DNA from: Rhodospirillaceae bacterium
Lineage (GTDB): Bacteria; Pseudomonadota; Alphaproteobacteria; UBA6615
Direction of reading: 5' to 3'
NCBI GenBank assembly: GCA_018667335.1
Contig: JABIVD010000053.1
Coordinates: forward strand, 1 to 64,000
DNA length: 64,000 nucleotides
Shown here: piece by piece, positions 19,199-27,807 of the stretch
Layout: each line of letters opens with the position of its first letter
Position numbering within the stretch: the first letter of the stretch is position 1
Made by a program: the position numbers and the translations under genes
Notes under the pieces: generated by a model
Database searches by the model: none
What the model was told of the DNA's origin: nothing
Seen by the model: only the letters and a program-made list of their open reading frames with translations

Positions 19199-19213
19199 CT
19201 CTATCGAATAGAG
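19199..19213. promoter_or_regulatory. Candidate operator palindrome
   Basis: CTCTAT-CGA-ATAGAG is a perfect 6-bp inverted repeat 20 bases upstream of the start of the first catabolic gene. Its position over the -10 / leader region is what a repressor site would need, but no regulator gene lies beside it. Confidence 0.35.
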
Positions 19214-19233
19214 GATACTGCGGAGGACCCGGC

Positions 19234-20187
19234 ATGGACGGCAAGGTGACCATCGAGGAGCATTTTGCGCTGCCCGAGACCCTCGGTCCCGGCTCTTCGG
19301 AACTGCATCGGCGTCTGCAGGATTTTCACGGCGAGCGCATCGAGCTGATGGACCGTTGCGGGGTCGCCTTTGCGATCCTGTCCCTCAACGGGCCTGCCGT
19401 ACAAGCCGAGACCCAGACTGCCGAGGCGATAGATATGGCGCGGCGGGCGAACGATCTGCTGGCCGAGGAGATCGGGAAAAGTCCGGGTCGGCTGGGAGGT
19501 TTTGCGGCCTTGCCCATGCAGGACCCGGAGGCCGCGATCTGCGAACTGGAGCGCGCAGTTGGTGAATTGGGTCTGCTGGGCGCCAACGTAAACGGGTTCA
19601 GTGAAACGGTTGGGCCGACGACCCACCTGTACTACGACCGGCCCGAATATCGTCCGTTTTGGGCTGCGATCGAGAAATTGGAGGTGCCCTTTTATCTGCA
19701 CCCGCGAAACCCGTTTTTCGATGACATGCCCTTCTTCGATGAGCACCCATGGCTGACCTACGCTTCCTGGGCATACGCATTGGAGACCGCCATGCACGCG
19801 TTACGCCTGATGTGTGGCGGCCTGTTCGACGACCATCCACGCCTGCAGATGGTGCTGGGGCATCTCGGCGAACGCATCCCGTTCGACCTGTGGCGTGCCG
19901 ATAATGTTTTACAGAAAAACCCCAGAGGCATGCCGGCCAAGAAAACCTTGCGGACTTACATGCAAACCAATGTCCATGTTTCCACGAGCGGCCAGTTTCA
20001 TGATCCGCCCCTTCATCTGGCCATCCGGGAGATGGGTGTGGAAAGGGTGATGTTCTCGATCGACTACCCCTACGAATCAATGGAGCAAGGAAGCACCTGG
20101 TTCGACCAAGCGGAACTCTCCGATGCCGATCGGTTGGCAATCGGCCGGACCAATGCTGTTTCGCTGTTCGGACTGGAGCCGAGCTAG
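19234..20187 (+). CDS. Amidohydrolase-2 family protein (decarboxylase-like)
   Basis: A 317-residue protein of the metal-dependent amidohydrolase branch that includes ACMSD and γ-resorcylate / 2,3-dihydroxybenzoate decarboxylases. Family features are the N-terminal IEEHFALPE metal motif (Glu9-His10), GRLGGFAALPMQDPEAA, a metal His near residue 156 in FYLHPRNP, and Asp near residue 277 in FSIDYPYE. The RBS GCGGAGGA precedes the ATG. It heads a run of plus-strand catabolic genes. A non-oxidative decarboxylation of a hydroxylated ring acid is the best guess, but hydrolysis is possible. Confidence 0.8.
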   Translation: MDGKVTIEEHFALPETLGPGSSELHRRLQDFHGERIELMDRCGVAFAILSLNGPAVQAETQTAEAIDMARRANDLLAEEIGKSPGRLGGFAALPMQDPEAAICELERAVGELGLLGANVNGFSETVGPTTHLYYDRPEYRPFWAAIEKLEVPFYLHPRNPFFDDMPFFDEHPWLTYASWAYALETAMHALRLMCGGLFDDHPRLQMVLGHLGERIPFDLWRADNVLQKNPRGMPAKKTLRTYMQTNVHVSTSGQFHDPPLHLAIREMGVERVMFSIDYPYESMEQGSTWFDQAELSDADRLAIGRTNAVSLFGLEPS

Positions 20188-20196
20188 TGCGGTTTA

Positions 20197-20226
20197 GATT
20201 ATGTGATCATCGGTGCCAAATCAGCC
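20197..20226 (+). pseudogene. Possible remnant of a GMC oxidoreductase N-terminus
   Basis: Ten consecutive codons read DYVIIGAKSA, nearly matching the FAD-binding start DYVIIGAGSA of the intact GMC gene at 21699. No usable frame continues. It may be a decayed duplicate, or chance in this short gap. Confidence 0.3.
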
Positions 20227-20362
20227 CTCTGTAAATCCTCCAGTTTTGGCTTTGCGTTGTCGCCGACCGCGGGCACCATGCGTATGTCCGGCGCGATGGT
20301 GGGGATCTGTCCAAGGATTCTGATCCCCCTCGCCTGAAAACTGAACGAGAGGTCCTGGTCAC

Positions 20363-21667
20363 GTGACACAATCCATGGGTTACCGCGAAGGCATGTGGGC
20401 CGTCAGTCCGTATAATTTCGATTCCGCCATTCGCGACAGCATGAACTTGCCCGACAAGATCCAGTTGATGGACATGACCCTGCGGGAAGGCCGCCAGGTC
20501 GACGGGGTTTCAATTGGTCTGGATGAGGTGGTTGAGTTCGCGCGCCGTATTGACGCCGTGGGCATTCCGATCATCGAGATGCACCACGATGATCCCGAGG
20601 AAATTCGACAGGTCAAAAAACTGGGTCTGGACCTCAAGGTTCAGGCGCTCGTACACCCCACTGCGGCCCTGAATCCGGAGCTTTGCCGGCAGGAAATCGA
20701 TCTGTGTCTGGATGTCGGCTCCGACATCATTTGTCTGGCGTTTGCGGTCTCCGACTATAATTTCCGGCTCGTTGAATCGATGGGTGGCCTGAAGATCAGC
20801 CGCGAAGAAGCCGTCGACAAGGCCTGCGAAGCCGTCGCCTATGGCAAATCAAAAGGCGCCACGATCAACGTCAACACCATGGACTTCACGCGCCTCGACC
20901 TGGATTGGCTGCTGGAAATCATTGGGCGCCTTGTGGAGGCTGGCGCGGACATCGTTCGGATCGATGACATTTGCGCCCCCTGTATTCCGGCGGTCTACGA
21001 ACATCACGCAAAAGCCGTGAAGGCGAAGATCGGTGACGTGCCACTCGCCATTCACAGCCACGATGATTTCGATCTGGCCACGGCCGCCCAATTGTCCGCG
21101 CTCCAGGGTGGTGCAGAAATTCTGGAAGGCTGTATCAACGGACTGGGTGAGCGCGCGGGCGTGCCGAACATCGCCGTACTCGCGGCGATCTGCGAGATAT
21201 TCTACGGCTACGACACAGGAATCCGCCTCGACGGATTTCAGGAACTGTCGGAATTCGTGGCGCAGGTCTGGAATCAACCTATTCCCGAGCACTTGCCTGG
21301 AAACGGCCGCACCGCATTCTCCCACGCTGCTGAAGTGCATTACGTTCTGCCAAGCGATGATCAATGGTCTTTCAACGCCTGGGCACCTTCGGTGCTTGGG
21401 AACACGGACAAGGTCGCGCTGTGCCACTACTCGGGCCCAATGGCGATCAAACGTCGGGCCAGTGACATGTCGCTCGGGGAACTCGACACCGCGACCGCCA
21501 ACCTCGTGCTGGAGCAGGTCCGCAAGGAGTTGAAGCTCCGCAACGGCCCGCTGACGGATCAGCTGTTCACCGAACTGGTCGAAGTCGCGGCGCGGGCATC
21601 GGCGTCGGGGGAGACGGATACCGAGCGCCTGGAGGCCTGGAACCGACTTCTCCAGTCCGATAGCTAG
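20363..21667 (+). CDS. HMGL-like / DRE-TIM metallolyase family protein
   Basis: A 434-residue TIM-barrel protein of the HMG-CoA lyase / isopropylmalate synthase superfamily. The active-site motif is MDMTLREGRQ near residues 35–44 (a variant of D-x-T-L-R-D-G-x-Q) and the metal-binding His pair is in AIHSHDDFDLAT. A conserved GLGERAGVPNIAVLAA block follows. It could cleave or form a C–C bond next to a keto acid. GTG 20363 has GAGAGG about 10 bases upstream; ATG 20375 is an alternative. It lies between the decarboxylase-like gene and a GMC oxidoreductase gene. Confidence 0.8.
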   Translation: MTQSMGYREGMWAVSPYNFDSAIRDSMNLPDKIQLMDMTLREGRQVDGVSIGLDEVVEFARRIDAVGIPIIEMHHDDPEEIRQVKKLGLDLKVQALVHPTAALNPELCRQEIDLCLDVGSDIICLAFAVSDYNFRLVESMGGLKISREEAVDKACEAVAYGKSKGATINVNTMDFTRLDLDWLLEIIGRLVEAGADIVRIDDICAPCIPAVYEHHAKAVKAKIGDVPLAIHSHDDFDLATAAQLSALQGGAEILEGCINGLGERAGVPNIAVLAAICEIFYGYDTGIRLDGFQELSEFVAQVWNQPIPEHLPGNGRTAFSHAAEVHYVLPSDDQWSFNAWAPSVLGNTDKVALCHYSGPMAIKRRASDMSLGELDTATANLVLEQVRKELKLRNGPLTDQLFTELVEVAARASASGETDTERLEAWNRLLQSDS

Positions 21668-21698
21668 TCGACCAGCGACGGGGGCCGGTCGCAGACCG

Positions 21699-23321
21699 AT
21701 GGTTCAGGATTTCGACTATGTCATCATCGGTGCAGGGTCCGCGGGATCGGTCCTCGCCAACCGACTCTCGGCATCCGGCGCCAGCATTTGTCTGCTCGAG
21801 GCGGGCGGCCCGGACCGCAATCCCTTCATTCATATGCCCGCCGGGTTCATCAAGACGCTGTCGAACCCGCGCCTGAACTGGCTCTATGAAACCCAGCCGA
21901 GCGCGGGCACGGCCGGCCGGCCGATCGTGACGCCGCGCGGCAAGGCGCTTGGCGGCTCCAGTTCGATCAACGGTCACATCTACAACCGCGGCCAGCGGAT
22001 GGACTTCGACACTTGGGCGCAGATGGGAAATCGCGGCTGGAGCTTCGCCGACGTCCTGCCCTATTTCAAACGCAGCGAGCGCCGAATCGGCGACGGAGAC
22101 GACACCTACCGCGGCCGCGACGGCGAACTCGTGGTGACGGATGTCGACCGGCGCGACCCGGTGTCGGACGCCTTCATCAACGGGGTGGCGAATCTCGGCA
22201 TCCCGCGCGGCCTCGACTACAACGGCGCCGTGCAGGAGGGCGTGGGCTACTTTCAGCGCACGATCCACAAGGGCCGCCGGGTGAGCGCCGCGCGCGCCTT
22301 TCTGAAACCCGCCCGACGCCGCGCGAACCTGAAGGTTTTAACCCACACGCATGTGACCAGGATCCTGTTCGAGGGCCGCCGTGCGACGGCCGTCCGGTAC
22401 CGCCAGGGCGACCAGGATCATGAGGTTCGTGCGAACCGGGAAATTCTCCTCGCGGCCGGTGCGATCGCCTCACCGCAGATCCTCCAGGTCTCCGGCGTGG
22501 GGCCTTCCGGCCTTCTGCAGGATATCGGCGTCACCCCGGTGCATGCGCTGGGCGGCGTCGGCGAGAACCTGTCCGATCACTTTGGCATCCGGCTCGCCGC
22601 GCAGCTCCAAGGAGTAAAAACGATCAACGAACGTACACGCGGCCTCCCGCTCGCCATCGAGGCAATCAAATACGGCCTCGCGCGCAAGGGAGTCCTGGCC
22701 CAGTCCCCCGGCATCGCCGTCGCGCTATGTAAATCACGCCCCGCATTGGAACAGCCCGACCTGCAGGTCATTTTCGCACCGGCGAGCTACAAGGAAACAG
22801 CGGTCTACGAGCTGGATGATTTTCCCGGCATGACCGCCGGGGTCTGGCCGATGCGGCCGGAAAGCCGCGGACATGTGCGAGCACGCAGTGCCGACACCCA
22901 CGACAAGCCAATCATTCAGCCGAACTATCTCGAGGCCGAGGCGGACCAACGGCTCCTGCTCGACGGCATCCGGCTGGCCCGACGGATGCTTCGCTCCCCG
23001 GAGCTGGCGCACTGGTACGTGCACGAGACGTCTCCCGGCGATGCGGCCCAGAGCGACGACGAACTGCTCGACTTCGCCCGGCGGCGCGGCACGACGATCT
23101 TCCACCTGATGGGGACGTGCAAAATGGGGCCAGCTTCCGACGCGGGCGCGGTCGTCTCCGACGAACTCAGGGTGCATGGCATCGACGGGCTGCGCGTCAT
23201 CGACGCATCGGTCATCCCGACGTCGCATTCGGCCAATACCAATGCCGCGACGATCATGATCGCGGAAAAGGCGGCCGACATGATTCTCGGGAAACCACCC
23301 CTCCCCGCGGCCCCTGTTTAG
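21699..23321 (+). CDS. GMC-family FAD oxidoreductase
   Basis: A 540-residue flavoprotein of the glucose-methanol-choline family, which oxidises primary or secondary alcohols. The FAD dinucleotide motif VIIGAGSAGSVLANRL is at residues 7–22 and GMC signature 1 is GKALGGSSSINGHIYNRG. The C-terminal catalytic region contains FHLMGTCKMG and SHSANTNAATIMIAEKAA with the His/Asn active-site pair. It resembles choline dehydrogenase-like enzymes rather than choline dehydrogenase itself. It follows the HMGL-like gene by 31 bases and is likely co-transcribed. Confidence 0.88.
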   Translation: MVQDFDYVIIGAGSAGSVLANRLSASGASICLLEAGGPDRNPFIHMPAGFIKTLSNPRLNWLYETQPSAGTAGRPIVTPRGKALGGSSSINGHIYNRGQRMDFDTWAQMGNRGWSFADVLPYFKRSERRIGDGDDTYRGRDGELVVTDVDRRDPVSDAFINGVANLGIPRGLDYNGAVQEGVGYFQRTIHKGRRVSAARAFLKPARRRANLKVLTHTHVTRILFEGRRATAVRYRQGDQDHEVRANREILLAAGAIASPQILQVSGVGPSGLLQDIGVTPVHALGGVGENLSDHFGIRLAAQLQGVKTINERTRGLPLAIEAIKYGLARKGVLAQSPGIAVALCKSRPALEQPDLQVIFAPASYKETAVYELDDFPGMTAGVWPMRPESRGHVRARSADTHDKPIIQPNYLEAEADQRLLLDGIRLARRMLRSPELAHWYVHETSPGDAAQSDDELLDFARRRGTTIFHLMGTCKMGPASDAGAVVSDELRVHGIDGLRVIDASVIPTSHSANTNAATIMIAEKAADMILGKPPLPAAPV

Positions 23322-23416
23322 GCACGCGACTTTATGCACACGCCTCAGATGTGTGCATAATCTCGCAATAGGAATGATTGCCCGCGATTGGGCGGTCTCG
23401 TCAGGGGGAACCAAGC

Positions 23417-24109
23417 ATGCATATCATCGATCTGAGCCGTGAAATTCATCACCGCGCACCGGCCCATCCGTCTCATCCGCCCGTGATTATCACGGTGTGG
23501 AACGACCATTCAGAGGTCAAGCGCGCCGGCAACACCGAATTCACATCGAAATCCCTGTCGATCACCATGAGCGACCATTCCTGCACTCATGTCGACGCAC
23601 CGGTACATTTCAATCCCGCACCGGGTGCGCCGTCGATCGACGAAGTCCCGCTGGAGAATTTCTACACCGAGGCTATCTGCCTCGACTTTGGAGATGTGCC
23701 AAACAACTACGAGGCGACGGTCGAGGATATGGAGGCCGCCCTCGCGGCATCGGGCGAAGAGATCAAGCCCGGCGACACGGTGATGATCCATATGGGCATC
23801 CACAACCGGCTCTTTGGTACGCCAGAGTATGTCCATGACTTTCCCGGCCTGTCTGTCGAGGCCGTGCATTGGCTGGCGGACAAGAAGATCACCATGTTCG
23901 GTGTCGAGACGGTCAGCCCGGCACCCGAGGGCGAACCGAACTATCTGGCCCATCTGGCCTGTGCCGAACGCGGCATCACCCACATGGAATGCCTGATGAA
24001 CCTGGACCAGCTGATCGGCAAGGGCCGGTTCCGTTTTGCCGGCTTCCCGCTGAAGATCAAGGGCGGTACCGCCAGCCCGATCCGCGCCGTGGCTATTTTC
24101 GAGGACTGA
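23417..24109 (+). CDS. Cyclase-family metal hydrolase (kynurenine formamidase-like)
   Basis: A 230-residue protein of the cyclase family, which includes kynurenine formamidase and isatin hydrolase. The metal motif H-x3-H-x-D-x3-H is visible as HSCTHVDAPVHF (His58, Asp60, His64). It begins with the standard MHIIDLSREIHHRAPAHP. I choose ATG 23417 because GGGGGAA is 7 bases upstream; a 13-residue extension is unlikely. Amide or lactam ring opening would be a typical reaction. It is tightly followed (3 bases) by the VOC gene. Confidence 0.82.
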   Translation: MHIIDLSREIHHRAPAHPSHPPVIITVWNDHSEVKRAGNTEFTSKSLSITMSDHSCTHVDAPVHFNPAPGAPSIDEVPLENFYTEAICLDFGDVPNNYEATVEDMEAALAASGEEIKPGDTVMIHMGIHNRLFGTPEYVHDFPGLSVEAVHWLADKKITMFGVETVSPAPEGEPNYLAHLACAERGITHMECLMNLDQLIGKGRFRFAGFPLKIKGGTASPIRAVAIFED

Positions 24110-24112
24110 GAA

Positions 24113-24982
24113 TTGGCGAAAAAACCGACCTACGATCGCGGGGCCGAGGACGTCGGCAACATCGTCAGCCTCGAGCATGTCAATCTGTTGGTACCGGACC
24201 AGGGCCTCGCGACGCTCTTCTACATCAGCGGTCTCGGCCTGACCCGCGATCCCTACCTGATGACCGGCACCGACATCATGTGGGTCAACGCCGGACGCAA
24301 CCAGTTCCACCTGCCCACCCGCGGCACCCAGGTGCTGCGTGGGCACACGGCACTGGTGATCAACGACTTCGAGCAGCTGCCGGGCCGTCTTGAGAATGTT
24401 CGCAAGGAGCTGAAAGGCACCAAGTTCGCCTTCAAACGCGAGCGTGGCCGCATCGATGCCACCTGCCCCTGGGGCAACCAGTATCGCTGCTACCCCGCCG
24501 GCAAACGGTTCGGGAAGATGAGCCACGGCATACCGTATGTTTGCTTCGATGTGCCCGAGGGCGCGGCCGACCCCATCAAGCGGTTCTACGCCGAGATTTT
24601 CGACGCACCCGCACGTACCGGCACGTTCGATGGCGCACCCGCCGCATTTGTGTGCGTCGGCCCGGATCAGGAATTGATCTTCCGTGAAAAAGCAGGGCGG
24701 CAGGCCACGTTCGACGGCCATCATATCCAGGTCTATCTCGGCGATTTTTCCGGGCCCCACCGGCGCCTGCTCGAACGCGGCCTGATCACAGAGGAAAGCG
24801 ATCAGCATCAGTATCGTTTCGAGATGATCGTCGATCCGGACAACGGCAAACCCGTGTTCCAGATCGAGCACGAGGTGCGCAGCCTGCACCATCCGCTCTA
24901 TGCCCGCCCCCTGGTCAATCGCAATCCCGGACAGCGAAACATGACCTACCTGGCCGGTGCGGATACGCTTCGCGTCGGCTGA
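24113..24982 (+). CDS. VOC (glyoxalase/dioxygenase) superfamily protein
   Basis: A 289-residue protein with two vicinal-oxygen-chelate modules: the first starts at SLEHVNLLVPDQGLATLFY and the second at IPYVCFDVPEGAADPIKRFY. Possible metal ligands are His23 in the first module and His/Glu in HHIQVYLGDF and the terminal FQIEHEV. Two modules fit an extradiol-dioxygenase or isomerase type, but metal-binding residues are not clear enough to assign. TTG is the probable start, 3 bases after the cyclase stop, with GAGGA at 24101–24105 as the ribosome site. Confidence 0.7.
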   Translation: MAKKPTYDRGAEDVGNIVSLEHVNLLVPDQGLATLFYISGLGLTRDPYLMTGTDIMWVNAGRNQFHLPTRGTQVLRGHTALVINDFEQLPGRLENVRKELKGTKFAFKRERGRIDATCPWGNQYRCYPAGKRFGKMSHGIPYVCFDVPEGAADPIKRFYAEIFDAPARTGTFDGAPAAFVCVGPDQELIFREKAGRQATFDGHHIQVYLGDFSGPHRRLLERGLITEESDQHQYRFEMIVDPDNGKPVFQIEHEVRSLHHPLYARPLVNRNPGQRNMTYLAGADTLRVG

Positions 24983-25017
24983 ATAATTTACAGTGAACGT
25001 CTTGAAAGGATTCCATC

Positions 25018-25803
25018 ATGGTTGAGATACGCAATCCCGCCCGCGAACGTCTCGAAGCGGGAGAAATCTCGGTCGGTATCGGCATCCGTCTCGCGCGCAG
25101 CGCCGACATCGCCAGCATGATGAAAACCGCCGGTATGGACTGGCTGTTCATCGATCTGGAACACGGACCCCTCACCCTCGACCAGACGGCGCAAATCTCC
25201 TGTGCCGCCCTGAGCGCCGGAATCTCGACACTGGTCCGCGTTCCACGCGGCGAGATGGCGATGGCAACCCGCGCGTTGGATGGCGGCGCACTCGGCATCA
25301 TCATGCCCCAGTGCGAAAGCGCTGATGAAGCGCGTGAGATTGTCGACCGGTTGCACTACGCCCCCGAAGGCTCACGCGGTGTCGTCGGCGGCCTGCCCCA
25401 GTTCGGTTTCGCCAACCCCGACATGACGTCGGCGATGAAGGCGATGAACGACACCATGCTGGTGATTATCATGCTGGAGACGCCCAATGCGATCGCGCAG
25501 GCTGATGAGATTGCCGCGGTCGAAGGGGTGGATGTCGTCCTCATCGGGACCAATGATCTATCCGCAGCCTCCGGCATCCCGGGCCAGGTGGGCCACGAAA
25601 AAATTGAGGCGAACTACAAAACTGTCGCCGCGGCATGCGAGAAACACGGCAAATGGATGGGCATGGGCGGCGTTCCGGCACCGGATCTCCAGGAGAAGTA
25701 CATCTCTATGGGTGTGCGTTTCGTGCTGTCCGGTCAAGACATGAGCGTCCTGATCAACGCCGCTGCAAACACTGTCGAGAGAGTCCGCAGTTACAAGGTC
25801 TGA
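25018..25803 (+). CDS. HpcH/HpaI aldolase family protein
   Basis: A 261-residue TIM-barrel class II aldolase of the 4-hydroxy-2-oxo-heptanedioate / 2-dehydro-3-deoxyglucarate aldolase family, which releases pyruvate or a related oxo acid. Signatures are DWLFIDLEHGPLT, TLVRVPRGE, IIMPQCESADEA and VVLIGTNDLSAASGIPG. The metal-binding Glu/Asp lie in the expected MLETPNA…D pattern. It is the last plus-strand gene of the catabolic run and converges with the allophanate hydrolase gene. Retro-aldol cleavage of the product made by the upstream enzymes is the natural inference. Confidence 0.85.
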   Translation: MVEIRNPARERLEAGEISVGIGIRLARSADIASMMKTAGMDWLFIDLEHGPLTLDQTAQISCAALSAGISTLVRVPRGEMAMATRALDGGALGIIMPQCESADEAREIVDRLHYAPEGSRGVVGGLPQFGFANPDMTSAMKAMNDTMLVIIMLETPNAIAQADEIAAVEGVDVVLIGTNDLSAASGIPGQVGHEKIEANYKTVAAACEKHGKWMGMGGVPAPDLQEKYISMGVRFVLSGQDMSVLINAAANTVERVRSYKV

Positions 25804-25816
25804 CACCCGGCGCAGC

Positions 25817-27607
25817 TTAGGTCTTTGCAGCCAGATAGCCGCGCCAACTTCCCAGTTCGGAAATGTCCAGGGCGCCTTCGGCAGCGTAGGCCTCGCAGAT
25901 GAAGCCCTTCACGAGGGACCCGTCTTCCAGTTCGACGGTGCCGATGCCCAGCGGCGCGGGAATCCCGGCCATGAAGCTCCCGAACTGCGCCTGCGGAATA
26001 GCCCAGATCTCGACATCGATGGCGACACCGTCCGTATCCGTGCGGATCATTCCAGGCCGCGGCGGCTCGAACGCCTCCAGCGCATAGAAGCGGTAGTTCG
26101 GTGCTGACCGGGTTGTGCGTACCAGAGTGGCCCTGCGTTCGGTCAGTTGATGGTTCAGCGGCAATCCCGACATATGCGCCCCGCAAGCGACGAGGAGCAT
26201 CATGTCGTCGCCCAGTACCCCGGCATCCGGCGCAGCGTCAGGCACCGGCGCACGCGCGGCCCCCATGCCCGTGTCGGCCGCGCGATGCATCGCATCTGCC
26301 AACGGCAAGATCGCCCGATCACGGAAGGCGGGGGCGATGAGCGTGACGCCGAACGGCAAGCCATTGTCGAGGAACCCCGCCGGCACGGCAGTGCCGCATA
26401 AATCCAGCAAATTCATATAGTTGGTGTAGTAGCCAAGGTTCGAATTCAGCCGGATCGGATCGGCCTCGAGCTCGGCGATCGTATAGATGGTCCCCGCGGT
26501 CGGCGTCATCATGACGTCGATATCCTGCCAGACCGGCTCGACCTTCCGGCGCAGCGCCTGCATCCGGTACTCCGCCGCGAAGGCCTCCGCAGCGGTGGGC
26601 GTTGCCCCGCCGCCGACGATTTCACGCGTCACCGGGTGCACTTTGTCGGGATGCGCGTCGAAGAACTCCCGGATTCCAACGTAGCGCTCGGCCACCCACG
26701 GGCCTTCGTAGAGCAACCGAGCCGCCTCGAGGAACGGTGTCAGATCGACTTCAACGACGCGTGCGCCGAGGCTCTCGGCCCGTGCAACGGCATCGCCGAA
26801 CAGTTTCTCAGCCGCCGCATCTCCGAAGAACTCCAGGTTCTCCGCCTTCGGCACTCCCACGCGCGCGCCATCAGTCGGGATCGGCCCACCGGCCGAAATC
26901 GCCGCCTCGTCGCGTGAATAAGGATCGTCCGCATCGAATCCCGCGGCCACATCGAGCACCGTTTGTGCATCGGCCGCGCAATTGGCGAAGATCGAGATGC
27001 AATCGAGCGTCCGGCACGCCGGCACCACGCCGCGCGCACTCAGCAGCCCACGTGATGGCTTGAGACCAACAATATTGTTGAACGCCGCAGGCACCCGGCC
27101 GGAACCGGCGGTATCGGTGCCAAGCGAAAAGCTCACAAGCCCCCGTGCCACGGATACGGCCGATCCCGCGCTTGATCCGCCGGAAACATAGGCCGGATCG
27201 AATGCGTTGCTGCACGCGCCATAGGGCGATCGTGTGCCGACCAGACCGGCCGCGAACTGATCCAGGTTTGTCTTTCCGATCAGGATCGCGCCCGCCGCAA
27301 TCAGGCGGTCGACGACCGGGGAGGATATCTCGGGCGTGTAGGCAAATTCCGGGCAACCGGCTGTCGTCGGCATGCCGGCCACATCGATATTGTCCTTTAC
27401 GGCGAACGGAATCCCGAACAGCGGCAGCTCTTTGGGGTCGAATGTTGCAAGACGCTTCGCATCAGCCAGCACAGCTTCGTCGGACACCCGGGCAATCCAG
27501 ATGTTGCCGTCATCGTTTTCCCGAAGGCGCGCGAGCGTTTCGCGGGCGACTTTATCCACGTCTCCCGGGGATTGAAGGTATCGATCACGAAGAGTGTCAA
27601 AGTTCAT
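25817..27607 (-). CDS. atzF: Allophanate hydrolase
   Basis: This 596-residue enzyme splits allophanate (urea-1-carboxylate) to ammonia and CO2. The amidase-signature domain (residues 1–440) has catalytic Lys71 (FAVKDN), a cis-Ser at 145/146 (SGGSSAGSA) and nucleophile Ser169 (GTDTAGSGR). The C-terminal domain (about 465–596; LVACGAHMSGLPLNHQL, GIGTVELEDGSLVKGFICE) is the one specific to allophanate hydrolases, so I prefer this to a generic amidase. ATG 27607 is the start; the longer upstream frame is not supported. It is divergent from the biuret-hydrolase-like gene, which makes its likely substrate. Confidence 0.9.
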   Translation of the reverse strand: MNFDTLRDRYLQSPGDVDKVARETLARLRENDDGNIWIARVSDEAVLADAKRLATFDPKELPLFGIPFAVKDNIDVAGMPTTAGCPEFAYTPEISSPVVDRLIAAGAILIGKTNLDQFAAGLVGTRSPYGACSNAFDPAYVSGGSSAGSAVSVARGLVSFSLGTDTAGSGRVPAAFNNIVGLKPSRGLLSARGVVPACRTLDCISIFANCAADAQTVLDVAAGFDADDPYSRDEAAISAGGPIPTDGARVGVPKAENLEFFGDAAAEKLFGDAVARAESLGARVVEVDLTPFLEAARLLYEGPWVAERYVGIREFFDAHPDKVHPVTREIVGGGATPTAAEAFAAEYRMQALRRKVEPVWQDIDVMMTPTAGTIYTIAELEADPIRLNSNLGYYTNYMNLLDLCGTAVPAGFLDNGLPFGVTLIAPAFRDRAILPLADAMHRAADTGMGAARAPVPDAAPDAGVLGDDMMLLVACGAHMSGLPLNHQLTERRATLVRTTRSAPNYRFYALEAFEPPRPGMIRTDTDGVAIDVEIWAIPQAQFGSFMAGIPAPLGIGTVELEDGSLVKGFICEAYAAEGALDISELGSWRGYLAAKT

Positions 27608-27807
27608 ATTTATCAACCAGATAAAGACTGTTTCTAATTTCACACCCGAGCATGACCATGTCGACCGAGGCACCCTGCCTATAAATTGGTCACAGCCCGG
27701 CCTTTCCAACGCGGAACGGTGCGGTGTAGCGTTTTCGTATAGACGGACGTCACGCGCGGAATTCCTGCATCCGTTATAGAGAAATCGCGCCGCCGTGGGG
27801 GAGCAAA

